A stretch of DNA of 64,000 nt from Liolophura sinensis (taxonomy: Eukaryota; Mollusca; Polyplacophora; Chitonida; Chitonidae), in assembly GCF_032854445.1 (NCBI RefSeq), contig NC_088300.1, forward strand, positions 1,240,001-1,304,000, in the 5' to 3' direction. Positions within the stretch are counted from its first letter, which is position 1. Each line of letters starts with the position of its first letter. Both the position numbers and the translations under genes were made by a program. The notes under the pieces were generated by a model. The model saw only the letters and a program-made list of their open reading frames with translations. It made no database searches and was not told the DNA's origin. Positions 24,901-38,200 of the stretch are shown here, piece by piece.

Positions 24901-26158
24901 CAAACAACCATGTTAACATTGGTAATCTTGGTACTACCTCTCTTGTCATACAGCATGAGAGGAATAGACCAAATGCTAGTTGGCCTGGTGTCAGTGTATT
25001 AATTTGACTTGGTCTTGGGCATGTTTAGTGAGACAGCACTACCAGTATGTGTATTGGGTCTAGTCGGCTTCAAGGAGACACAGTGATATGACCAAAATAA
25101 TGTTGATAATATGTTGAGCCGCATAAGAAACACAAATCTCCGAGTGATCACTTGACAACATCGGTTTTTCTGCATTTACTATCCTTTCTTTTTCAAGAGT
25201 ACATACCACACTGGGCGACCATGCTAAGAGTAAGGTTTGGAAGGGGCCAGCAGTCTATCTGTCTGTCTGCCTGAAAACTTAAACATTTCTGGCTTTACGT
25301 ACATGCCAAGCCAAACAGTTTGAGATAACATAATAGAATAACATTTTCACAAAGTTTAAGACTGTACATGTTTAAAGTTTAAAGTTGTAATGCTTTGTCT
25401 CATATTTCAGGATAGTTTCAATGTTGACCAGTTTGTGATTGACTGTAGGAAGAGAGTTCCCCTGGAGAAGCTGAGAGATGACTTAAATGTTTATCTCAAG
25501 ATTCTGAGGACAGCCATGATTGAACTCATTAACAAGGACTATGCTGACTTTGTCAACTTGTCCACCAATCTGGTAGGTTCAAATGAATGATGGAAGTTGA
25601 CATCACTTTGTCAATATTGCAGCCATATTGTGGCAAGAGTCTGTTAAAATAATTCTCTGTGTTTCCATTCTTTAAATAAAATTGAGCAACACACAGCAGA
25701 ATACCGCTTCGGTGGCCTAATGGTTAGAGCGTCCAGCTCGAAGTTGGGAGACTTGGAAAATGGGATTGTTTGGTACAGTGTCAGTATAATGTGATTGGAT
25801 GGGTCATGTCTGGTGTCTTCGGCATGAGACTTGAGTGCCTACAGCACACTGACAGCATGGACTTGCCCTGCCACAAGAAGACACAGTACACACACACCTA
25901 ATGGTATACAGTGTGTGTACAGACACTGTGTATGGAGATTACTCTTCATCATATTGTGGATGAAAACTGGCTAATTACGCTGTACAACCCCAAGCATGCA
26001 TGCCTACATAGCAGGATACTGATAAGTGTTCTGGATGCACATAATCATAATGAATAAAACAGTATTGTAATGTGCAGCTAACCTAAGTAAGTACATGTAT
26101 GTATGAAGTTTCTTACATCTGTAGTAAATATTATTGTAAGAGTTATAAGATTCTGGAA

Positions 26159-26204
<46 letters not shown>

Positions 26205-29200
26205 AGAGGTGTGACTGCTCTATAAAGAAAGCCTGATCCAGTCATAGTTTAGCTGTGTGAAGGTACATGTACCGTCTGCTGGTGTAACATACCTGTTCAT
26301 CAGTGGCTCAGTTACATGTTGGGTAAGTGACATCTTCTGGTGAATTACAGGTGGGGATGGACAAAGCTATCAACAGCTTAAGTGTACCACTCGGGCAGCT
26401 AAAGGAAGAAGTACTGGTAATATGTAGATAAAAATATATTTTTACATCAGTTCTTTGAATGCTAATGAGATTGTAACATCACCTTCAGCAGAAAGGAATG
26501 AGTGGAAGTCAAACATTTTTTTCTCCTGTGACTCATTTTCTATTTCTTTATGTGCAGTTCATTTGAGAGGAGTTAGATTCATTTGCATATCTGTTTCAAT
26601 TCAGAAATGTTAGTAATCCAGTGAACAATAAATATTAAAGTATGTAAATTCTTGATACAATATAAGCTAGCTGTTAACACTTGTTCGTGTAGCACCCAGG
26701 CCAAGCTGGCTCTTCCCAGGTCATGATTTAGCTCTGTGTCACGAAGTCTATCAGGCAGCTGGGGCTTGCTGGTTGATTCATGTGTAGACTTATTCTAAAG
26801 ACACTGTAAAAGACCAGTGTGATAAATATGTCATTTTATGATAATGTTTCTCTGTAATCTTCTCCCATTTTGAAATAAATGAATTCACATTTGGAGATAT
26901 TAGAACAGGTATACTAGTCTCGCTGTTTTTGATTGATGTGTTGTTGATTGATGTGTTGTTGATTGATGTGTTGTTGATTGATGTGTTGTTGATTGATGTG
27001 TTGTTGATTGATGTGTTGCAGACGGTGAGATCAGCCATGGACTCTGCCATATCAGCTGTGGAGGAGAAAATCAAATACCGACAACATATCAAAGAGAAGA
27101 AAGTGAGTTACCAGAGGTCTGGTCTCTCCTGTGATGCACTTACATGTGCAGTTTGACATTTCCTTCCAACATGAAGACTGAGAAAAGTTTACTACCTCTT
27201 AATCAGTGGCATGATAGGTTTGAAACCAGCCCCTGCTATTTTGACTGTGAGGTCAGGAAGTTTGCTTGTTGCCAGCTGAGGGTCAGTGATTTATCCTGGA
27301 CTTTGTGCAGTTTCCTCCACCCATAAACTTAATGAGGTCATTTTAGAGACAGAGCCCATTTAAGTGCTGTCATTTTAGCGAGAGCCCATTAAACTGCTGT
27401 CATATTAGTGTGAGAGCACATTAAAGTGCTGTCATTTTAGCAAGAGAGCCCATTAAAGTGATGTCATATTAGTGTGAGAGCACATTAAAGTGCTGTCATT
27501 TTAGCAAGAGAGCCCATTAAAGTGATGTCATATTAGTGAGAGAGCACATTAAAGTGCTGTCATATTAGTGAGAGAGCACATTGAAGAAAAAAGGTATGAT
27601 GGGAAAGGACTAGTTCAATCTATCTAGTGCAATTGTAAATGACGTAAAATTTCGCCAGTGACTGAATTGTACATGTTGCCTGATTCTGACAGTTCTGTTG
27701 ATATAAAAAAGGTGTCTTCTGGCTTCTTTTGAAGGCACGATGATATCCTGCTGAAAAAATGTAGGGGTCCGCACTGAAAGTAATATGTTATAAAATTTTT
27801 TGTCGTATAAAAATACAATTTTTCGGTTCAAAATTTTTGGTCATTTACTGTATGTGCTGCAGTATTATATTGATGGTGTTTTTATACTAGTACCTGTATG
27901 CAGACCAGAGGCACAGTGTTTATGTGGGGCACAGTGTTCATGTGAGGCACGGTGTTCATGTGAGGCACAGTGTTCATGTGAGGCACAACGTTCATGTGAG
28001 GCACAGCGTTCATGTGAGGCACAGCGTTCATGTAAAATGAGATTATGTGAGAATAATGCTCTGTCCTCAACAGTCATGTTTGCAGAGACTTGTGAATATC
28101 ACCCAGTCTGTGGAGAAGATTGAGCGGCTCCTGAAGATCCAGCATACAGAAGATGGAGAAGACAGTCCGGGAAGGAGGTCAGGCTTGATTTATAAACAAA
28201 GGAAATCTCCTTAATTTCCATGTTATTAATGAAACAAAGTGGAATCTGTAACTGAGGCCAAGGGAATCTCATATAAAGAAAGAGAGGCAATTGGCATCAA
28301 ATGCGTTAGTTTTCATTTTTTGAAAATGTCGTTTCAAAATGTTACAGTTTCTTATTTCTAGAGTTCGTGCCTGCACTTGATTGGCTCCTCTGTGGATGGG
28401 CTTTATTATAGTAGGTACACATACAGGAATGAGTCTGTGGATGGGCTTTATTATAGTAGATACACATACAGGAATGAGGCTGTGGATGGGCTTTATTATA
28501 GTAGGTACACATACAGGAATGAGTCTGTGGATGGGCTTTATTATAGTAGGTACACCTACAGGAATGAGTCTGTGGATGGGCTTTATTATAGTAGGTACAC
28601 ATACAGGAATGAGTCTGTGGATGGGCTTTATTATAGTAGGTACACATACAGGAATGAGTGTGGATTGGCTTTATTATAGTAGGTACACATACAGGAATGA
28701 GTCTGTGGATGGGCTTTATTATAGTAGGTACACATACAGGAATGAATCTGTGAATGGGCTTTATTATAGTAGATACACATACAAGAATGAGTCTTTGGAT
28801 GGGCTTTATTATAGTAGGTACACACACAGGAATGAGTCTGTGGATGGGTTTTATTATAATAGGTACACATACAGAGATGAGTGTGGATGGGCTTTATTGT
28901 AGGAGGTACACATACAAGAATGAGTCTGTGGATGGGCTGTATTATAGTAGGTACACATACAGGAATGAGTGTGGATTGGCTTTATTGTAGTAGGTACACA
29001 TACAGGAATGAGTCTGTGGATGGGTTTTATTATAATAGGTACACATACAGAGATGAGTCTGTGGATGGGCTTTATTGTAGGAGGTACACATACAAGAATG
29101 AGTCTTTGGATGGGCTTTATTATAGTAGGTACACATACAAGAATGAGTCTGGATTGGCTTTATTATAGTAGGTACACATACGACAATGAGTCTGGACTGG

Positions 29201-32200
29201 CTTTATTATAGTAGGTACACATACAAGAATGAGTCTGGATGGGCTTTATTATAGTAGGTACACATACAACAATGAGTCTGGATTGGCTTTATTATAGTAG
29301 ATATACATACAAGAATGAGTCTGGATGGGCTTTATTATGATAGGTACACATACAGGAATGAGTCTGGATTGGCTTTATTGTGATAGGTACACATACAACA
29401 ATGAGTCTGGATTGGCTTTATTATAGTAGATACACATACAGGAATGAGTCTTTAGATGGGCTTTATTATAGTAGGTACACATACAACAATGAGTGTGGAT
29501 GGGCTTTATTATAGTAGGTACACATACGACAATGAGTCTGGACTGGCTTTATTATAGTAGGTACACATACAAGAATGAGTCTGGATGGGCTTTATTATAG
29601 TAGGTACACATACAACAATGAGTCTGGATTGGCTTTATTATAGTAGGTACACATACAACAATGAGTCTGGATTGGCTTTATTATAGTAGGTACACATACA
29701 ACAATGAGTCTGGATTGGCTTTATTATAGTAGGTACACATACAGGAATGAGTCTGGATTGGCTTTATTATAGTAGGTACACATACAAGAATGAGTCTGTG
29801 GATGGGCTTTATTATAGTAGGTACACATACAGGAATGAGTCTGTGGATGGGCTTTATTATAGTAGGTACACATACAGGAATGAGTCTGGATTGGCTTTAT
29901 TTTAGTCCCATGGTATCATGCTGAGTCTTTTGACAGCACTCGTGTGTAAAGTGGCCCTCTTGACACAGCTAAGAGGCCTGTGACCCATTAAGCTGTGGCA
30001 GAATTCACTTCCTGCTAGCAAGTAAATCTATGGGTTTGATTTGATTTGATTTGATTTGATTGGTGTTTTTACGCCGTACTCAAGAATATTTCACTTACAC
30101 GGTACACGGCATTATGGTGGGAGGAAACCGGGCAAAGCCAGGAAGAAACCCATGACCATCCACAGGTAGCTGACCTAAGTCTATTGGTCCTGCTGCTCTA
30201 AAGTCACCAAAAAGATACTTTGTGGTGATTACTCTATGTGTCTTACTTTTCAGTCACTTGAGTGGTCAACTGATTGAACGTGTTGCCACAGAATTCAATA
30301 AACTGCAGTTTTATGTCACAAAGAGTAGAGGACTCCCACTGGTGGAAAAAATTAAACCTGTGAGTGAACTTCAATTGTCTCAGGTGTTAAGTTATAAATT
30401 TGATTAGTTTAGTAATTTTTGTACAACTCAGTTAACTTAAGAAACAGCATGAAAACAGTTTTTTACATATGGATAATGTAAACTTTGAAGGACAAAATAC
30501 AGGTGTCTTGGTGAAGGTATGCTTTATGAAGTACAGACATGCAGACAGTTAAAGCAGTGGTATTTTTGTAACTTGAACATGTGTGATGGACAGAGTCATT
30601 AAATATAAACAGGCATTTCATTGTCACCTTACCTGTACAATTCTGTAATAATCCATGTAGGTAATGGGTCCTATATCAGCTGATATTGTATAATTGTTCT
30701 CAGAGAATTGCCAACATAACGACCACATTACAGTACAGTTTGGAGGATTCATTCCTGGATGGGCTTGAGACCGGGAATGTGGAGATACTGAGACAATGCC
30801 TGAGGACATATGCACTGATTGACAAGATTAAAGATGCAGAGAATCTGTTCAGGCACAATGTTGTCAAACCATACATGGAGGAGGTGGGTAAACATTAAAG
30901 AGTTACATGTACTTCAGTGTCATAACCACTCTGTCTTAAAAGCAAAGTCAAACGATACAAATTGAGATAGTATGAAGTGCTGTCCTAAATGACAAAAATG
31001 ACATTGTTTTAAAGTCATAATTGTAAGCCCCAGAAAATATTATGATAACAGAAGGTGTCTGTCATTTGCATGTTTGCGTGGCGTAATGTGTGCAGGGCCT
31101 GAGTTGGGTGTACAGGAGGGTGCTGGAGTTGTTGTAGTTAGTCATCATTGTTGTTACCTGTTGTTTGTTATCAGGTGATCACAGAGCAGTTTCTGCGTGT
31201 CAATGACCAGGGCCTCAAAGGTGTATACGGGAAGGTGCTGGAGTTTGTCCCTAAACATTGCAGTTTGCTGAGAGAGGTGACATCTGGCAGTTCACACGGG
31301 TGGGTTTTGATATACGTTAGTATCATCAAATGTGCAGACCCCTTGCAGGGTGCTTATGGAATGGTCTCTCGTGTGTATCATGAAAAAATGGGAAAATATG
31401 GTGACATCACATTACTTCGTTATTGCACAATTTTAAGTCTTTGCAGCTCAGTTTGTATAGATGATGAGGTAAGACATGATACTATTTCAAGTTTGAAATA
31501 TGATTTCAGATGATTTTGTTTGTTTTTGAAAATTGCCTTTTGTGTTATTGTGTGAATGATAGAGGCTGGAAAATAACACTTTTGCAGTAAAGCTTTTAAT
31601 CAGATTTTTATGATTCATCAAATTTGTAAACAGTATAATTCACAAAAACATCTTAATATCTTAATGAAGATAAATGAATTGTCTAGTGGTGTTATGTACA
31701 GGGAGGTGGTGAGAGGCTATGATTTCCTGGTCAGTGCTGTGTGGCCAGAAGTGGTCAGCGGGCTGGAGGCCAGAACTGCCTCTATATTTGCTCCGGGGAA
31801 CCCTAACACCTTTCATGAGGTAAGCAGTAGCATAACTGACAGAAATAAGTGAAAAGATCAGCTGCTCTAATTTCTCAACCTTTTCACATGAAAGGGCAAC
31901 TTTCATGGCAATATACGCAGAAGCATGATTTGATTTTGGAGACAAAACTAAACTGTTGGATTGGCCAGCTCAAGAGCTTCACAGAAAATACACTTTAATC
32001 AATCTACTTGGAATAATGCCTTCAGAATATGCTTGAATAAACACCTTGCAAACATGTGAAAAGGTTGAAGAATTACAGTGTGTAATAACAGTGATGAGGC
32101 ACGGGATAACATTTAAGAGGAGTAAGTGAGTGCTTGGGGTTTAACATTGTACTTAACAATTTTTCAGTCATATGAAGATGAAGGAGAGACGACTGAGATG

Positions 32201-35200
32201 ACGTACCGAAGGCAGTAAGCCGCCCTGCCCAAGCCATTATACTGATACGGGTCAACCAGTCGTTGCACTATCCGCTTAATGCTGAATGCCAAGCGAGGAA
32301 GTTAGAACTTCCTCTTTTTTTAAGGCCTTAGATGTGACCCGACATAACCCTTTACCCTGGGTCTACCACTCCCAACATTTAAAAGGAAGACAAAACTTTA
32401 CTGTACTGGGCAGTCCATTATCTTAATTATTTCACTTCAGCAATGCTAAGCGTGTAGTTGATGCTTTGGACCAGTATGATTTCCACTGATAAACAAAAAA
32501 TATTCCAAGGCTGCATGTGTAGATTTTCTTCTTCATTAACAGTGTCTTTGAGTTATGGTGATTTTGATTTACTGTACCATTACTGTGGTACAACATGTAC
32601 ACGTAAATATAAAGATTGATAAGGTATGTTTTGGTATATTTTGGCGGTACGGGTCGGTGGACATTTCATTGCTAGTCACACGCTTAGCATTGCTAAAGTG
32701 AAATAATTAAGATAATGGACTACCCAGTACAGTAAAGTTTTGTCTTCCTTTTAAATGTTGGGAGTGGTAGACCCAGGGTAAAGGGTTATGTCGGGTCACA
32801 TCTAAGGCCTTAAAAAAAGGGGAAGTTCTAACTTCCTCGCTTGGCATTCAGCATTAAGCGGATAGTGCAACGACTGGTTGACCCGTGGTGATTATGGCAT
32901 TTTCTAAACTTAACTGTCTTGTCTGTTGATTCTTGGTGTTGTTTTCTCACAGAAATATACAATAAGCATGTGGTTTGTGGATCAGTTTGAAAACCTTTGT
33001 GGATCTCAGGCCAGTGTGAAGCGGCTGAGGGAACACCCAAGTTACAGCACCTACATGTCCAAGTGGAGCCTGCCAGTCTACTTCCAGATCAGGTCAGTCT
33101 ACAGTTCCTCAGTGTTTTGTTGAAGCAGCAGTTTTTTGATATTCAGATTCATCTTAGGAAGAAGTTTGCATTGTGCCTTTTGAAGTCTCAAAGCCATATC
33201 TTATTTCATTGACACCACCTCCGTGGTTTGATGTTTTCTATAAAACATAATATCCCCATACACTGAATCATTTTGTGCTTTGATGAAATATCTGGGTATT
33301 TTTTATGTTTTACCGCTGTGTCTTTTATTTGCAGGTTTCAGGAAATTGCTGGTAGCTTTGAATCTGCCCTGTTTACAGCTTTTAACAACTCCAGTAAGGC
33401 AGGTATGGTGGACACTGTTCTGAGGCAGATGTGTTGGTTCAGGAGAGCCTGCAACACTATCACCTTTGTATATATTTATTTGATTTGTTTGTTTTACACT
33501 GTACTCAAGAATATATTTCACTTATACGTTGGCAGCCAGCATTAGGGAGGGAGGAAACTGGGCACAGCCCAGGGGAAAACGACAACCATTCGCAGGTTTC
33601 TTACACACCTTCCAACATATGGCCGAAGAGGAGGCCAACATGACCTTTGTATATCAACAATTGTTTTAAAATGTACATGGGTCCAGTAAAGATGGAAAGA
33701 GGTACATGTTATTGTATGGAAGCTAACTACCACTACATTGATCTCCCATTACCTTACATTTAGTACTTTGTGTTCAACAGACAGTCATAAGACAGAACTG
33801 TTCAAAATATTAGGCCTGTAATACCACAGCAACATGCTGTGCTTCAGTGGAGTGGCATCTAGAAATTCTGATGGCTCACTCTGCCCAGATGATTTCCTGA
33901 CTAGTCCACAGGGTCATAGGTCAAAAGCAAGAAGCCAGTCAGAAACCTCTGACATTTTGCCCTTTCACCACTAGGTTCTCTGCTAGACGCCATGTAGTGT
34001 GAATTGTTAGGAGCTTGGCAGGTCTATCGCCAAGCAACATTTGAATCCCAGTTATGCTGTATAGGTATGGATTTATGGTAACATCACCTCTGCCAAGGAG
34101 AATGATTATTTCATCATGCCAATTGGTTTTAATGAAACTTTGTGCATAGAGCAAGTAAGAACTGAATAGATTGGGTCAGGTGTAGATGTAGAAATGTATG
34201 CTGTTTCCTGTGGTTGCAACCTTCACTTAAAGTTTCAGCTGATGTTTAGTTGACATCTGTTTCAGGTAGCAGTGAGTTTTTGCTGAATGCCAGCGAGGCA
34301 CTGTGGGTATGTTTGGGGAAGTGTTGGCAGGAGCACATATATCTGCAACCGTTGTGTCATCGCTTCTGGAAGCTTACACTACAGCTCCTGTCTCGCTACA
34401 CTATCTGGTTGGACGATGCTTATAAGGCTGAGGTAATGGTCAGATTGTGTGGTATGTCTGTGTTTGTGCGTGTATGTCCTGATAAACCAGCTGTGCAGCT
34501 TTTGTTCTTACAAGAATGAAATTCTGATTCTGTTGCTGTTAGTAAGGACTACCAACAACAATATATCAATATGTTCTCTTATTCACTCACTAAAATGACA
34601 TTTTATGGATTAGGCAGCTGTAAATTTAGTACTTGCATGTAATATCCTTGATGAAGTTTTATTAATTGTGCAGCTATTGCTTTTGATTTTATGGCTTTTA
34701 ACACTATTGCATACATAATTTAGCCCGAATTTATCCTGAGGCCTAGCAGGCCATCTAGTGTTTCTGTATCTTAGCATGGATACCCTGACAGCCCTTTGAA
34801 ATGAAACCCAAGGTGGGCGTGGCACTAATGGATAGCTAATTAACGCACAACAATGATAGAGTAAATATGTTGGAAATAATGCACATTTTGTTTATTTTGA
34901 ATGTGTCAGCTTAGAAAGCTGCCCAAAATAAGGTAAAATTAAGTAAAATATTACTATTTTCAATGTTTAGGTTTCAAAGTCAGCAGAGAAGTCTGCTCAA
35001 CCTGCTGTTGAGAAATCAACAACAAATGCGAATGAAAAGCCAAATGGAAATAATTCTGTGACCAGTGCAAACTCATCAGGAGCCGTGCAGGCTTCACCTC
35101 CGGTCACCATGGGCCAGATCGTTTCTCTGATAGCTGATGCTGAAAAAATAGCTTCAAAGGTGCGTGGTGTTACAACTGTGAACTGTGTTCTAACTTCTAA

Positions 35201-38200
35201 TTTATTGCTTTCCTGTGAGTATTCTGACTTCTTAAGTCGTATATAGCATATATTGTGTTTAATTTGCCTTTTGGAATAAATTATGGTATGATATTTTTCT
35301 ACATTATACACAGTTTTTCTTTAGATTTTATGTATTTTATGTATTTCAGATTATGCCGTTGCTGAACACACTGATCAAGCCGAGGATACAGGCGTTAGGC
35401 TACACACAGACACAAGCTTTGGAAGGTAAACTCTTATCAAGTTGTCTTTGTGATTTTTTTCTCATGGCATGAAAGGAAGTTGTATCAATATGCAGCTGTG
35501 TAATTTTAATGCGATGTACTTATGTTTCTGTTGTTTAAAAAATCTTTTGTTCATGTATGGTATAAAAGGCCTGGCATGTTTAATAATGAAATACATTCAT
35601 AAACTTCAAACTATTAGTGACTGATGAACTTTTTGGCTCCAGTGTGTTTCAACGAGAATCGCGAGGCTGTTGTTCAGAGGTTACCTCAGTACCGTACATT
35701 TATTGTGGAGGATGTGAGCAGTCAGTGCAGTGTGCACCTCAGACAGGTGAACGATATCCCCCGCCTCTACCGCAGAACGAACAGAGAGGTAATCACATGT
35801 GTGTCAGCTGAGAATTGAACTGTGTGACATAAGGAAGGTTGACAGATGGATCAGATAAGCAAGGCTTTCTCTAGTGCACCAGCCATTTCTAATTGAGATT
35901 AATTTTACTGCTGTGTATTGGTACTTATATGAATAAGCTATATGATTTATTTATTTACTTGATTGGTGTTTTACTCCTGGGCGGAGGATTCCAGGCAGAG
36001 CCCATGGGAAACCACAATAACATAAGTTATGTGAGGCACAGGACATGTTTGTATTGGTTTATCTGTGTTCAGCGAAGTTCAGGTGGAGTTTAGCCACCAA
36101 GCAAAAGCTTACAGACTTGTACTAGTTGCGATGTTCACATCCAGGATGATTATCTGTGAATATCTCAATTCAGCGTTGCTTTTAGGCCTGTACAGGTATA
36201 TCTTTATGAATAAAAGATTTTCATTGCTACAAGCAAAGATTAACAAATATGAGCTAGGGCCTGGTTCCAAAAACTGTGCGTAATGTCAAGCTTTTAAATT
36301 GCATGGCAGGCAGTATTGTATGTGTTACATTATTATAGAAGTGGGGCCTCTGTGGCTCAGTTGGTTAGCTCGCAAATGAATCCCCATATCCAATAAGCTG
36401 CTGTGGAGTTCATTGTTACTGTTACGACAACACATGATTGAGACTCGCATGTATATTGCTCGTGTAAATTTATAGTTATAATCAGTTGAGCCTACAACAG
36501 GTGTGTGGAACTGAGTTCTGTACTGGTGTATTCCCATGTGAGTTACCCACTGCGCACTGTACTGGTGTATTCCCATGTGAGTTACCCACTGAGCACTGTA
36601 CTGGTGTATTCCCATGTGAGTTACCCACTGCGCACTGTACTGGTGTATTCCCATGTGAGTTACCCACTGAGCACTGTACTGGTGTATTCCCATGTGAGTT
36701 ACCCACTGAGTGCTGTACTGGTGTATTCCCATGTGAGTTACCCACTGAGTGCTGTACTGGTGTATTCCCATGTGAGTTACCCACTGAGTACTTTACTGGT
36801 GTATTCCCATGCGAGTTATCCACTGAGCACTGTACTGGTGTATTCCCATGCGAGTTATCCACTGAGTACTTTACTGGTGTATTCCCATGCGAGTTATCCA
36901 CTGAGCACTGTACTGGTGTATTCCCATGTGAGTTATCCACTGAGTACTGTACTGGTGTATTCCCATGTGAGTTACCCACTGAGTGCTGTACTGGTGTATT
37001 CCCATGTGAGTTACCCACTGAGCACTGTACTGGTGTATTCCCATGTGAGTTACCCACTGAGCACTGTACTGGTGTATTCCCATGTGAGTTATCCACTGAG
37101 CACTGTACTGGTGTATTCCCATGCGAGTTATCCACTGAGTACTGTACTGGTGTATCCCCATGCGAGTTATCCACTGAGTACTGCACTGGTGTATTCCCAT
37201 GTGAGTTACCCACTGAGTACTGTACTGGTGTATTCCCATGTGAGTTACCCACTGAGCACTGTACTGGTGTATTCCCATGTGAGTTACCCACTGAGTACTG
37301 TACTGGTGTATTCCCATGTGAGTTACCCACTGAGCACTTTACTGGTGTATTCCCATGTGAGTTATCCACTGAGCACTGTACTGGTGTATTCCCATGCGAG
37401 TTATCCACTGAGCACTGTACTGGTGTATTCCCATGCGAGTTATCCACTGAGTACTGTACTGGTGTATTCCCATGCGAGTTATCCACTGAGTACTGTACTG
37501 GTGTATTCCCATGTGAGTTACCCACTGAGTACTGTACTGGTGTATTCCCATGTGAGTTACCCACTGAGTACTGTACTGGTGTATTCCCATGTGAGTTATC
37601 CACTGAGCACTGTACTGGTGTATTCCCATGTGAGTTACCCACTGAGTACTTTACTGGTGTATTCCAATGCAAGGTACCCACTGAGTGCTGTACTGGTGTA
37701 TTCCCATGTGAGTTACCCACTGAGCACTGTACTGGTGTATTCCCATGTGAGTTACCCACTGAGTACTGTACTGGTGTATTCCCATGTGAGTTACCCACTG
37801 AGCACTGTACTGGTGTATTCCCATGTGAGTTATCCACTGAGCACTGTACTGGTGTATTCCCATGCGAGTTATCCACTGAGCACTGTACTGGTGTATTCCC
37901 ATGCGAGTTATCCACTGAGTACTGTACTGGTGTATTCCCATGCGAGTTATCCACTGAGTACTGTACTGGTGTATTCCCATGTGAGTTACCCACTGAGTAC
38001 TGTACTGGTGTATTCCCATGTGAGTTACCCACTGAGTACTGTACTGGTGTATTCCCATGTGAGTTATCCACTGAGCACTGTACTGGTGTATTCCCATGTG
38101 AGTTACCCACTGAGTACTTTACTGGTGTATTCCAATGCAAGGTACCCACTGAGTACTGTACTGGTGTATTCCCATGTGAGTTACCCACTGATCACTGAGC

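Noticed and set aside
22455..24945. CRISPR-like regularly spaced repeats
   Set aside because: The whole 54-bp unit is repeated, with no unique spacers, and the setting is a eukaryotic intron.
28342..29211. Repetitive Tyr- or His-rich proteins on both strands
   Set aside because: Reading frames of the 42-45-bp array in COG2 intron 5; frames shift with each 3-bp variant and no exon structure supports them.
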